Below the pieces are notes generated by a model. The model was not told the origin of the DNA and did no database searches. It saw only the letters and a list, made by a program, of their open reading frames with translations. DNA of 64,000 nt. Origin: Lasiosphaeris hirsuta. Lineage: Eukaryota > Ascomycota > Sordariomycetes > Sordariales > Lasiosphaeriaceae. This document shows positions 11,049 through 21,601 of the stretch, piece after piece (position 1 is the stretch's first letter; each line of letters starts with the position of its first letter). The translations under genes were made by a program, and so were the position numbers. Location of the stretch: positions 3,782,001 through 3,846,000 of the forward strand of contig JAUKUA010000006.1 in assembly GCA_030549175.1 (NCBI GenBank), read 5' to 3'.

Positions 11049-11981
11049 ATAACGGTGCTTTCTTCTCTAATCACTGCCATCGTTTTGCTTTGTTGCACCC
11101 CGGCCCCCTGATATTCAAGCCCTGACAAGGCCGTTGCAGCACAGACTAGAATTTTTGAAGCCTCGCACTGATCAAAAATCAAGGGTGGGATTGTACTGAG
11201 ATCTTGAGCATAGCCGTGATACTACCAGCATGATCACTACCATCAATTACAGAAGATCTTGCACGTTGGACAGAGTCGCATTCGGGGCTACGCACTGCAG
11301 TTCGGGTTGGTACCGGCCGATGGTGGCTGCCTCACACAGCCTGGTTGAACTTCAACTTCTCTCCCCACAAAGCGATAAAGATCCGTCCGTCTCTTCAACG
11401 CATTGGACACACAGCTCATCCGCGATCTCTTCAAAAGAATCGAGTTTAGCATCACATATCACAACACAAGCCATGGCGTGATGGAATTGATGAGCAAGCG
11501 CTAGTTCGAGCTCGGCAGAACAAACACAGTCGAGACCGGAGGAGAGAATTTCATCCGAGACGCAAAAGGTCACGGCCATGCGGATGGAATGCTGTCCTCC
11601 CAACCTCTTCAAAACATGGCCTTATCGATTCAAAAGACTATCGCGAGCACGATTGAAGACGCCTCATGGGACCGATTGGCAGTGGGGGCGGATGGTAGAT
11701 TGTCGCCCACCGCTAGACTATCCAGGACGTGACGCCACGAGCGCTCGAGCTCCACCTCCCGCCGACGTGAAGTTCTCTGGATTGCCTGGAGCCCAGCCCA
11801 GCATAGCGCATCCTGATGGCATCACGAATCCAATACAGACACGAGTAATTCCAACAGCTGATGGGTGAAATTGGGATCCATGATGGGTCGCCTGCGTGGT
11901 ATAAATACTACTGCTATATGAGAACCCGCTACCTTATCTAGACCATCACCACATCGTCGACACTTTCCCCACAAGCACACC
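11049..11981. other. Intergenic stretch
   Basis: Tail-to-tail spacer between the secreted-protein gene and the AA9 gene. Only short, motif-free open frames on both strands. No repeat was recognised. Confidence 0.35.
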
Positions 11982-12780
11982 CTACGGACAGACCATGGGC
12001 CGCGGTCCCGGAGCCTGGTAGGGCTTACGCCCATTGTCAGGCACACTATTAACCCAGATCTGGATGAGCACGCTCGGGTCGTCCTGGCGGTACGCGCCGG
12101 GGATGGCGACGGTCTGGGGGGGCACGAAGGCGCCGGGGCCCGAGACGTTGAGCTGGGCGCACGACTGGTAGAACTGGGCGCCGAGCGCGCTGTAGGCCGA
12201 GTGCAGCGCGATGAGCTCCTGGCGCAGGAGGTACTGCCCCGGGGCGAGGCAGGTCGGGATAGTCGCGTACGCCCAGCCCTTGTTGGCGATCATGTTATCA
12301 ACGCCCCACTTGCCCGTCGTCGGGTTGAACGCGTCTTCGGAGATCTTGAACCACTTGAGTCCTGTGGTGGACGATGTGGCTGCGTTGTCTACTCGTGCCA
12401 TGTATGTTGAGATGGGCCCCTTGTGCGACGCCGCGATCGGGTGGTCTGGGTCGCCTGCCCGCTGCGCGCCCCCCATCACGTGGCCCCACCACGCCCCGAT
12501 CTTGTCGCCGGCCTTGACCGGGAGGATCTTGTCCGACTGCGTGCCACGGATGCCGCACGCTAGCTGCGCGTCGTTGACGTTGTAGACGGGGTTGGGCTCC
12601 TTGGGCGCGCGCAGGCCGACGAGGGACGGCTGTTCGACGTTGTTGATGGACAGTTTCTGTTGGTGGTTAGATGATTGAAAAATATCTTGGGTAGGGGTTG
12701 GTTCATGCCTGGAAGATGCTATGGGCGTGGGCGGTAGCCGCCAGGGCAGCGATGAGGGTGAACTTCATCATGGATGTCAT
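11982..12780 (-). CDS. AA9 lytic polysaccharide monooxygenase (formerly GH61)
   Basis: Two exons, 12709-12780 and 11982-12656, with a 52-nt GC/AG intron (donor CAG|GCATGA, branch CTAAC), give 248 residues. The signal peptide is cut after AHA, so the mature protein begins His20-Ser-Ile-Phe, the N-terminal copper-binding His of the family. The second copper His is likely His102 (AASHKGP). His176, Gln185 and Tyr187 (QFYQSCAQ) fit the axial tyrosine region. GLRAPKEPNPVYNV and LRQELIALHSAY are AA9 signatures. AA9 enzymes are copper oxidases that cleave cellulose or related glucans outside the cell. There is no carbohydrate-binding module. The length matches single-domain family members. Confidence 0.93.
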
Positions 12781-13398
12781 GATTTGGTAATGTATCGAAA
12801 ATGCGCAAGGGGCGGCTTACAACCCAGAGAATGTCCGTAACATGAAGCACTACGTACTTATACCAGCTACATAGCCGGGTCCTCGAGCTTGGCAGCGAGC
12901 GGTGGATAGTACTGCAGATGCTCCCTCCTTGGCTCTCAACCAGCCAAATAACATGAAGGGGTCATGAGGAACCACCCCAATCATCCTTTTCCGTCTTTCA
13001 TGTTTCGGCACTTCTGCTGCTCTGTGTATTTGGTGGAATCGGGACCGTGATGGAGATGAAGTCGGCAGTACCCCAGTGTTCCGCGACTGCGATTGGCTGA
13101 GGGCATCTTGGCGGAGGTGCTCCCTCCGCGGTCCCGTTTTCGGTCCCTACCAAGATGTTGAATTGGCATGGGGGAATTGGCATGGGGAACTGGTCCTCGA
13201 GGAGAAAAGTGTTTACATTTAAGCGGCCGAACACCTGGTTGCTGGGAGAATCCGCCATGAAAGGCCCGAGGTTGGGAATGGGCTGAGCTCGCAGCGGCTG
13301 ACATTCAGACAGGTTGACAGGTAATCATCTCAACCTTGATGACTACATAACAAACCAAAATACCAGAGTCAAAGAAGCGTCGTGTCAGATACATGCGA
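12781..13398. other. Intergenic stretch upstream of the AA9 gene
   Basis: Should contain the AA9 promoter; a TATAAGTACG-like stretch on the minus strand lies near 12855-12865. A minus-strand open frame at 12981-13304 has no recognisable feature and is not accepted as a gene. Confidence 0.35.
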
Positions 13399-14752
13399 CT
13401 ATTTCCCAGAGGGGCCATATGTCGCCGCCCAGGCATCGTACGTCGGTGACAACATGAGCTGCTGCATGTGACGCCTCCGAATTCCGACATTGCCACCGTC
13501 AAAGATGGGCAGCACCATGGCCGTGTTCAGCAGCTCGGAGAAGGGCTGCGCCAGATCATAGGCCGAGCTACAGTCCCTGTCAGCACCCCCCCCCCCCCGA
13601 AAACCGCACGGATCCAAAAGCGACTTACATGCCGACCGCGTTGATGGCATCGTTGCAGGCCTTGACCGCGGCATCGCTGCAGTAGATCTTGGCGGCTAGG
13701 GCCAGTTCTCTCCGGGCATCGTACTCGCCCGGTCCTTTTTCCATGGCGTGGGCGGCCTTCCAAGTCAGGGCGCGGGATGCCTCGGTCTGCATCTTGATGC
13801 CCGACAGCAGGTCGGCAAAGGCCTGGCGCTCGAGCAGCGGCACGGCGCCGCCGCGCGAGTCGCGCTTGGCAAAGGCCAGGGCGGCATCGAAGGCGGCGCG
13901 CATCAGGCCCACGCCCATGGCGCCGACGAGCACGGCGCTGACGTCGAACGAGCCAAAGGCAACCTGGGCGCCCTGGCCCGGCGGGCACAGCACGTTCTTG
14001 GCCGGTACCCGCACGTCCGTGTACCGCACGTGCGGGCCCGAGACCGACGTGTGTCCCGGCGTCGAGATGTGCCGGAGCACCTCGAAGGCGCCGGGGCCGT
14101 TGCGGTCCAGGTCGGCGCGCGTCACGAGGATGATCATGACGCTGCCCTTGGGATCGGCATCCAGTGCCGGCGCCTCGGTAACATGGCGGCAAACCACACA
14201 CGCCAGATCGCACCCCTTGAAATCCCACCCGGCGCAGTTGGTCGCCCACATCTTCTCGCCATTGATGACCCAATCGTCCCCCTCCCGCCTCGCCGTCGTC
14301 TGGAAGCCCGGCGCGCCGCGCTCCAGCGCGTTGGCAACGCCGCCCGGCTCGCTAAACACCAGCGACGCCAGCGGGGCACCCTCGCCGCTGAGGAAGGGTG
14401 CGAGGAACTCGGCGTGCTCTGGCTTGCCGGCAATGTTGAGCGGGGTCAGGCCGAGGCCGGTGGCGAATATGGTTAGGGCGGCCGAGGGCTCGACGGCGTA
14501 GCACTCCTCGACCATGATGGCGGCCTCGACCAGGCTCCCGCCGCTGCCGCCGTGCGCGGGCGCGATCTGGCCCTTGAGCAGCCCGCCCTTGACGCCCGCG
14601 GCGTAGGCGGGCCGCGTCGCTTGGAAGCGTAGGTGGTGCTGCTCGTGCTGGAGGTATGCAGCCCGCGCCGGAACCAAGACATGCTGCGCGAAGCCCGCGG
14701 CGGCAGCGCGTGTCGCGGCCTCGCTGGGGCTGAGGTGGAAGTCGATGGGCAT
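13399..14752 (-). CDS. Acyl-CoA dehydrogenase-like flavoenzyme
   Basis: Exons 13629-14752 and 13399-13567 around a 61-nt intron (GTAAGT donor, TGTAG acceptor) encode 430 residues from MPIDFHLS. The three acyl-CoA dehydrogenase parts are visible: an N-terminal helical domain, a middle beta-barrel with LVFSEPGGVAN and WVINGEKMWATN, and a C-terminal FAD-binding helical domain ending LPIFDGGNVGIRRRHMQQLM. The middle motif departs from the common TEPxAGSD form. The class oxidises acyl-CoA or related substrates (including nitroalkanes in one branch) with FAD; the actual substrate cannot be told. The start was chosen at the Met before the family-like N terminus rather than one 30 codons upstream. 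A run of 13 C lies inside the intron. Confidence 0.88.
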
Positions 14753-15470
14753 TTTGTCGTGAGTAGCTATCGAACGCGCGGAGGTGGGATGGATGCGGGA
14801 AGAGCGGATAGAGCTCAGAGCTACCCCTCCTCCTTCCTCCAAGAATCATCGCATTGGAACTTGAAACTACACCTCTGCTGGACTAAAGTGGCAAGTGGGG
14901 TACCATGATCAACCTGATAACTTCCCCATATGGCCACGAGAGCAACCGCACTGCATAGGTACCTGGACCCCAGACGGTTCTCTCCTCGTCATGGGTATAT
15001 TGAGGGGATCCCATATTGAGTGACTTTCATCCGATTAAATTCCACGCCTAACAGAACTCGCCCCAAGGTTTGTATCGTCGTCAAATCTAAAGAAAGCGAT
15101 GCCTGGAGATGGTGCTGATGCATGGTCCTCGTTTGTGTCTGCTCCGTGGCTGTAACCTCGAGATATCCTTGTCGCCTAGGAACGATAATGTGGTTGGTCT
15201 GACATGCACATTCCCGATCGCCGGTTTTGCACTATTTCTAGATGTTTATGGCAGGGGATCGCTGAAGGATCCAAAACTTGAAGGATTTATGCGGGGGAAT
15301 CACGATATTGGAACGATATAAAAACCCCGAGCACCCGTCACATCCGGGTAGCCAACTTCTCCCACTTTTCAGGAGTCCTCAAGATCCTCCCTCGCCGCCA
15401 CCAGAATCACCTCGCCACCACCCAAACCCCAACCCCCAACACCCAACCCCCAACCAACAAGAAGCCAGCC
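14753..15470. other. Divergent promoter region
   Basis: Head-to-head spacer between the acyl-CoA dehydrogenase-like gene and the NTF2-like gene, so it should hold both promoters. A TATAAAA lies at 15317-15323 before the NTF2-like gene, followed by a C/A-rich 5' leader typical of strongly expressed fungal genes. Confidence 0.5.
15317..15323 (+). promoter_or_regulatory. TATA-like element of the NTF2-like gene
   Basis: TATAAAA about 150 bases upstream of the ATG at 15471, followed by a pyrimidine- and CA-rich leader. Confidence 0.5.
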
Positions 15471-15959
15471 ATGGCCACCGACACACTCCACCAAGCCATG
15501 TCCCAAACCCTCGACCGATTCCTCCACTCTTACCTGCACGCCTCGGAGCACAACGACGCTAGCTATGTCTCGGCCGGCCTCACTCCCGACTGCGAGCGGC
15601 ATATCAAGCCGGCATCTTTCCTGACAGGTCTCGGCGCGCCGGCCGACCTGACCTTCGCGCCGCAGGCCTACCAGGACATCTTTTCCGGCGAGATGTCCTT
15701 CGCGCAGACCAAGAGCGTGCAGATCTCCGACGTCACGATTGACACGGCCTCGCGCAAGGCCGCGGCGACGGTGGTGTATGTGAATGAGTTTGTCGATGAT
15801 GGCGAGCGGGTTACCATGGAGTTTGCCTTCTTCTTGTCGTTTACCGAGGATGGCTCCCAGATTACCAAGATCCTTGAGTGGGTGGATAGTGGTGATTGCC
15901 CCAAATACCAGGTCAAGATTCATGAACGGAGGGAGAAGGCGGCTGCTGCTGGGAAGTAG
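15471..15959 (+). CDS. Small NTF2-like (SnoaL-type) protein
   Basis: A 162-residue protein without introns, preceded by CAGCC before the ATG. It starts with a helical segment (LDRFLHSYLHASEHND). The second half is rich in beta strands: KSVQISDVTIDTASRKAAATVVYVNEF, then MEFAFFLSFTEDGSQITKILEWVDS. This pattern of helices followed by a curved sheet, with a closing strand ending in a Trp and an acidic residue, fits the NTF2/SnoaL superfamily, in which small proteins act as enzymes (cyclases, isomerases) or binding domains. No catalytic role can be assigned. No signal peptide is present, so it is likely cytosolic. Confidence 0.72.
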   Translation: MATDTLHQAMSQTLDRFLHSYLHASEHNDASYVSAGLTPDCERHIKPASFLTGLGAPADLTFAPQAYQDIFSGEMSFAQTKSVQISDVTIDTASRKAAATVVYVNEFVDDGERVTMEFAFFLSFTEDGSQITKILEWVDSGDCPKYQVKIHERREKAAAAGK

Positions 15960-15972
15960 TGATGGGAGGAAA

Positions 15973-16070
15973 GGTGCTCGGAGTTAAGGGGGGCAGCTCT
16001 CTCTACCAAAGCGGGCAAGGATTGCTGACGCATGCGCTCGTTGAATCCGAAACTTGATACTTAGGTACAC
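15973..16070 (+). repeat. Dispersed ~95-bp repeat, copy 1
   Basis: Shares an imperfect ~95-base similarity with 36937-37040, including CGGAGTTAAGG and GGGCAAGG(A/G)TTGCTGACG followed by ATGCGCT. It lies just downstream of the NTF2-like gene. Its nature is unknown; it could be a relic of a small non-coding transposon. Confidence 0.5.
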
Positions 16071-16108
16071 TTGAATCTGAATCGTGTTCCCTTTTTCTCA
16101 CCAAGAAC

Positions 16109-16887
16109 TCATTCGTCCTCCTGCTGCTGTGGCTGGGTTCCGGGCTTTTCGTTTTCTCCAAAGCTTCGGAGATGGTGCTCCATCGTCTTGTTTAGCCCAG
16201 CTGCCTTGATACTAACCATTGCCGACTTGAAATGACGCAACTGAAGAGTTCGATACTCGGAATCCTCGGTCAATTCCCCGACGCACCACTCAGTTGCTAC
16301 AGTGACGCACATGTTCTTCAGGTCCGATCCGGTGTAGCGCGATGTCAGCTTGACAAGTTTCCCAATCGTCACATCTGGAGCCAGCTTCTCACCCTTCAGA
16401 ATCAATTTGAGGATGCCATGGCGTCGTGCGGGTGTAGGGATGCCAAGATGTATTTGCATTGGCGCGCGGCGTAGAACGGCTGGGTCCAGATCAAAAAGGT
16501 CGATTAGTTGCAAGGAGAATGAAAGGCGAGTCTTTGCCGCTTGTCAAACCATCCCATTTCAGCATGTCCCGAATGTGTCGCTTTTCATCCGCTTTGCGTG
16601 CACCTAGCATGTCGTCGGCTTGATCGATGAAGACGATTGTTGGATGAATTTTCCGCGCCATGGAAAAGAGCACCTTGATGACTTTTTTCGTCGTCACCAT
16701 GGCACTTTTGCCGCAGCTCAGCCGTCGACGCAAGAATCATATTGAAACCCGACTGGCGCGCGGCACCCTTGGCTAGAAGACTCTTACCTGTTCCCGGAGG
16801 ACCCCAGAGGACGGCACCAGCCACTCTGTTTCCGGCGAGGACACCATGTCCAAAGGCCTTTGGCATGAGCAAGGATATCTTCGTCAC
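16109..16887 (-). pseudogene. Truncated, frameshifted AAA ATPase fragment
   Basis: Reading right to left: Walker A GPPGTGKSLLAK, then LASTAELRQKCHGDDEK, Walker B-like TIVFIDQADDML, LATNRPF, and the C-terminal lid DLDPAVLRRAP ... LTSRYTGSDLKN. This is one AAA domain of the Msp1/ATAD1/spastin type. Two single-base gains break the frame: a run of six A after DDE, and a run of five T after NRP, each one base longer than the frame needs. Gln replaces Glu in the Walker B DEAD-like position (IDQADD). The large N-terminal part expected in such proteins is absent. Probably a dead fragment; sequencing error in the homopolymers is the alternative for the two shifts but not for the missing N terminus. 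Confidence 0.8.
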
Positions 16888-17227
16888 GCGCTATGCATTG
16901 ATAGCGAAGTTTCCATTACAATGACTCCACTAAGGGTCACGGTAATTAGACCCAAAGTTAGGTACCTACCTTAATCTAAATACCGCCCGAGTCATAATAA
17001 TGGAAGGAGCGTTAGCAAAGAATGTTAGGAAGGTGCACTGAAAGTTTGGAACCTTCCATCTAAACTTATTTATGAGCACAAACTTTCACCCTCTCCCACC
17101 ATCAATCAATTTTTAAGATTCCAAAAATTTCTTCTTAGGGATGCGCGGGTGTAAATACAGCTTCCCCTTCCCCAGATTAATTCCTTCCTCCTTCATCGAT
17201 CAAAAGAACAATTTATCATCGACAAAA

Positions 17228-18993
17228 ATGCCTTCTTCATTTGAACCCCCTGACTTCCTCAGTCTCGATCTGTCTGGAAAGCCCGATATGTCTGATTTTG
17301 TGCGCTCCAAGAGAGCCAGGCATCGCTTTACCGAGCACTCATCCTCGGATTCTAGTGGAGCTGGCACTTTCCTTGTGTCAAGCGTCAAGTTTCGCGTGGG
17401 CGCCCCGCCGACTCAGCCCCTCCCAGTCTAATGCGGTTGGAGCACAGCCTGCACCACGGTGCAGGAAACTTTCGGCACCTCTCTGCAAGACCAGGCCGAG
17501 ATCATTGCCAAAGCCGAAGGCGTTGAGCCTCTGAGCGTAGAGCTCCTCGCGCGCTTTGTCCCAGGACTCGGGTCTGACGGCCGAAGTGCTACCATTCTGA
17601 TCGTGGCTGAGTGGAACGAGGCGTCGCCCCTAATCTGGGAAAGCATCGTCAAAAAGACAAAGAAATTCGTTGACTCGTCGACACGCGGCGCATCCCTCGA
17701 AGATGAAGTTTGCGTGGAAATGATCGCTAGGGAGCTTACTTTGCCGAAGTATGTCACTCCGATTCCCACAACGGAGCTCACCAAATCATTTTGTGAGGAT
17801 TGGCCGCGTATCGCGGAAAAGATTCTGGGCATCCTCGATCTCTACCCCTCAACAAAGTCAAGAGCAACCAGTCTCGCCCTGGTCAAATTGGGCTTCTCCG
17901 AAATCTCTTAACGAGATCCCCAACAATGTCTATGTCTCGGTAGACTATGAATCCGAGGAGAGCAAATGGCCCCCCGTTGTTGGCGAGATGCAACAACTTC
18001 TCAACCGCTACCCCCATAACCTCCATGTTCATATGGAACACAACACCACCATGGAGTTCCACTCAGAATTCCCCTGATTGGTGACAAACCTCTGAGCGAC
18101 AAGGAAAAAGGAGCCCCAGTGGGTAAAGTACGCGCTTACTAACTGGCACGTCGTACGCCCTGCTTTTGATGAATTCCAACTTGGTAAGAGTGACAAGGGC
18201 GAAGTGATCATACTCGCGCCGGTCAGAGACTCCGACCTTTGGAAGGCTGATCTCGTAGGGGTGGAACCGGGGTTTGCCTCGAAGAAGGCCGATATCGAGC
18301 ACCCATGCCGCGCAAAGCATTGCTTCGCCGTGCAATATTTGAAGGATGAGATCAAGGAGAACTCCGTCCCATCCGAAACGGCCGAATGTAAAAAGCATTT
18401 GAAGGAGATCATGTCATTTTTCAACAACAATGAGCAACACCTTGGTAGCATTTGCTGGGCATCAGGTTACACTCGCAGGACAGGGAATAATGGGCGTTTG
18501 GACTGGGCGCTCATCAAGCCTACGGGCACCGGTGTCTCTCGGATTGGCCAGAATGCCCTTCCTACCCGTGTAGACTGGCACAAAAGGGATTTGAGCCCCA
18601 CATGCCCAGGGCCAGAGGTTTTCTCAAGCAGCCACTGGAAAACGGCCTTCGGTCTATTCCGAATGCAGACCCAATTTTCAAGGTCGGTACTACCACGGGC
18701 GCTACTTCGGGCAAGTTTTCATACATGAAGGGTCAGCATCGGCTATGCCTCTCGGATGAGTTCCTGCACTTGGCTCACCCGAATGACGGCAAGAACTGTT
18801 TTTCCAAAGGGGCGACTCAGGATCAGTGGTATTCGACATGGATGGAAGAGCAGTTGCGCTGTTGTTTAGTGGACAAATGGCTCAGGCGGTGAATTCATGG
18901 GCGTACATTACACCTATCGAGGATGTTTTCAACGACATCAAAGCCTTTTCCAAGGAGGAAATCACAGATATTCGCATCGTGGAGGATTCGTAA
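17228..18993 (+). pseudogene. Trypsin-like domain gene with many frame breaks
   Basis: A chain of overlapping frames reads as one protein beginning MPSSFEPPDFLSLDL. There is an in-frame TAA at 17429-17431. Frame changes occur near 17905, near 18065-18070 and near 18140, at about 18620, and just before 18811. Recognisable late pieces are DWALIKP, FKVGTTTGATSGKFSY and finally GDSGSVVFDMDGRAVALLFSG, the last encoded from 18811 to the TAA at 18991. GDSGS is the active-site serine motif of chymotrypsin-like peptidases; the preceding blocks fit the fungal trypsin-like families. No single intact protein can be made, so it is called a pseudogene. No exon borders explain the breaks. Confidence 0.72.
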
Positions 18994-19196
18994 GGAGATC
19001 ATAGCAAAACCCCTAATAGTGTACAATAAAACTTTGCCAAACCAGAAAAGGCTTATCCGCCTGTTCCCTTCCGCCTACGCCGTGGTGCCCCATGTAGACC
19101 GTGTTCTGATCACGCCACAAATTACGGATAAGCGACCCAAGTTCTGAGTCAAATCTGTATGTGGGACAATATTCTCACCAGGGCACCAAACCGAAT

Positions 19197-20226
19197 CTAC
19201 TTCCTCTTCCCTGACGACTTTTTTTTCCCGTCTCCCTCATTTTTTCCGTCTTCCTCGTTTTTTCTTATCTCTTCCTCCACTTCGCTGGGTTGCGCCTCGG
19301 CCGCCTCCATGCTCGCAAGCGCCTTGGCCACGCGCTGCTTCGTCTCGGTGTCGGCGTCAGCAGCAAGCTCAGCAAGGCGATGCTTCCACCAGTCCCAGCG
19401 CTTCAAGCTCCACGGGTCGCCCACATCCCCGCGATACATCTCACCCATAAACGGTATCTTCCCTTCCCTATGCACAGCGTGATATCGCAGGCATTCTAGC
19501 GCCGTGTACGCGCTGTGGATGAGCCACTCACAAGCCGTCCACAGCTCACACTCGGCCTCCATCGGGTTCGCTACCGTTGGTGACTCGATAGGTTCGATAG
19601 CCCGCATGGCATAGTAGGGGATGGCGATGTCCCTAGGCATCTGCGCGAACAAGGAAACCCAGCTCTTCCATCTTGCCACCTCCTCGTGTGCCTTGGTGTT
19701 TTCGAGTTTGTGTGTCAGGTAGTAGCACGGCACTGGGCAAAAGTCAGCAAAGACCTTAACATGCAAGTGGAAGGCAAGAGGAAGAAGAGTCGGAAGGTAG
19801 TCAGCAAGAAGGCCAGATACGCATACTTGTGTTGTCCCAAAAGTCCCAGAAGTCGTACTCCAGGCCGTAGAGGCAACTCCACTGAAAGTATGCCAAGTTA
19901 GGCGACGAGAATATGGGCTTATCGCCCAACTCGTAGAGCAAGTTCACGGCGCGAACAAAGATAGTGTGCCACGGGTGGTTCGGCGGGATCCCGTAAATCA
20001 TGTTGATCATGTTTCGCCAGCAAGAATGAAGAAATTTATATCCATCCTTTGCCGACGCAGCCGGCCAGGCACCCTCTCTGATGAAGTTGGCCATGGCTGT
20101 CACCGCAGCCACAATGCCGTCGTCACCGTCTCCAGCCGCCATGAGCAGGTTCCGAAGCGTGATGAAAATGTTGGCGAATTGAGGATCTGCCTCGGCTTCT
20201 GCGAAGCTCAAGTCGACTGCGTCCAT
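19197..20226 (-). CDS. DUF3632-family protein
   Basis: Exons 19827-20226 and 19197-19732 with a 94-nt intron (A|GTATGC donor, CCCAG acceptor) encode 311 residues starting MDAVDLSFAEAEAD. The second exon has the pattern I associate with the fungal DUF3632 family: ELWTACEWLIHSAYTALECL, MYRGDVGDPWSLKRWDWW and RVAKALASMEAAE. The first exon is helical with several Trp and Tyr residues. The C terminus is a charged Lys/Glu tail. The family is fungal and of unknown function. The Met at 20226 was chosen because the frame upstream is low-complexity and unlike protein. Confidence 0.82.
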
Positions 20227-21035
20227 TGCGAGGGAGTGGCCGGGAGAGCTAGGAACGGGTGGAGCTGGGACGACGGAATAGATGACGGAGCCGAGAACGA
20301 ATGAGAGCCGGGAATGGATGGGAGTTGGGATGGATGGGGAGCCGGGAATGGATGATGGAATCTGGGAGAAACGGTGGCTGATGATCGGGGAGCTAGGGAT
20401 GGCGATGATGCGACGAGCTAGGAGGTGGATGATGTGACAAGCTAGGAGAAGAATAGCGACGATGCGACAAGCCGGGGTTTTAGAGCGCCCCCTTTCTTTG
20501 TCCAGAGCGAGCTCGAGATGGGACGGCGAAGTCCTACGGCCACTTACCCCTTGTAGCGAACGCGAGCTCTCACAAAGCGCGGCCTGTAAGCTGCACCAGC
20601 AGGGGGCGATAAAGCCACGGTTCTTTGTTATCCACCTCCTGCCCACCATCGTATCGACGCCGCGAAACAGGGCACCAGCCACCAGCCTCTTCTCAGACGT
20701 GAACAGACAGCCCTCTGGCCTTTGCTCGCCAAGTTGGCCTTTTTATGCGCTATGCTCTGACGATGGTCTCTGGGACATGCGCAGCGATAGAGTCGGAGAT
20801 GGCGGACCGTTGTGTCCAATATAAACAAGATAGGTTGAGATGGAAATATTATAGATGAACCACACCCATCGAAAACAGCTCCCATTGGAATCAACTCTCA
20901 CTGGAACACAGCTCGCATCGCGTATCACTCACCCTGCTTTCATCGTCCTAGCCTCTATCTGCCGTCTTCTATCTACCGTCTTTCTCTGCTGTCTTGGGCT
21001 TCTGCGCTGCTTTTCTCCGATCCGCACCGCCTCCG
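20227..21035. other. Divergent promoter region
   Basis: Head-to-head spacer between the DUF3632 gene and the small hypothetical gene at 21036. Around 20240-20460 it contains imperfect GGGAGCYGGGAATGGATG-type repeats. It should hold both promoters. Confidence 0.4.
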
Positions 21036-21601
21036 ATGTCTTCCAACAGCCGCAAGACCAACTCGTCCTATGTATAACCACTTGAGCCCCTTCTTAGGAT
21101 AATACTAACTCCATGACTTAGTACTGCTTCAACGGGGTTCCCTATAACCAACAAGCCCCCGGTGCCCAGACATGGATGTACGCTGAGGAGGCGAGACGAC
21201 AGCAAGCCAAGGTGGAACTTGAAAAGCTCCTGGAAGGGAGGCAGAAGCCTAGATATCCCAGCAGTTTCTGGAATCACCAAAAAGAGGTTACGCTGTCGAC
21301 ACCTGGGTCTGTAGGACCACATGGTAAGACCGTATGGGAGCACCATCCGCTTATCCCTGGCCAAAACGAACCTTGGAGGGAAGGAGCCGCAGGTGCTGTG
21401 AGGAGCGTCTGGACACGTGGAGATGCAGAGAACTTTGACGTTATCGTCCACGACAAGTCCCGAGGCTTCACCAAAAGAAAGACACCCAAGTTTGCCAACG
21501 CCAAATACCACTCCGCTCTCCCGACCCAACCCGAGAATCAGCAGCAGCAAGATGCTCGCCAAACCAACACCGCTGTCCGGGTTCCACCCGACAATGAGTA
21601 G
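21036..21601 (+). CDS. Conserved hypothetical protein, 171 residues
   Basis: Exon 21036-21071 encodes MSSNSRKTNSSY. A 50-nt intron follows with GTATAA donor, perfect TACTAAC branch and TTAG acceptor. Exon 21122-21601 continues with YCFNGVPYNQQAPGAQTWMYAEEARRQ. The middle has a charged helix (EEARRQQAKVELEKLLEG), then KRKTPKFANAKYHSALP and a Gln-rich tail. No signal peptide or known domain. The clean intron makes this a real gene, but I cannot assign a function. Confidence 0.65.

Noticed and set aside
12981..13304. Minus-strand 107-codon frame upstream of the AA9 gene
   Set aside because: No motif, low-complexity basic composition, and a second overlapping frame of similar quality; not enough support.
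13689..14501. Long plus-strand frames over the acyl-CoA dehydrogenase-like gene
   Set aside because: High-GC shadows of the real minus-strand gene, without recognisable protein features.
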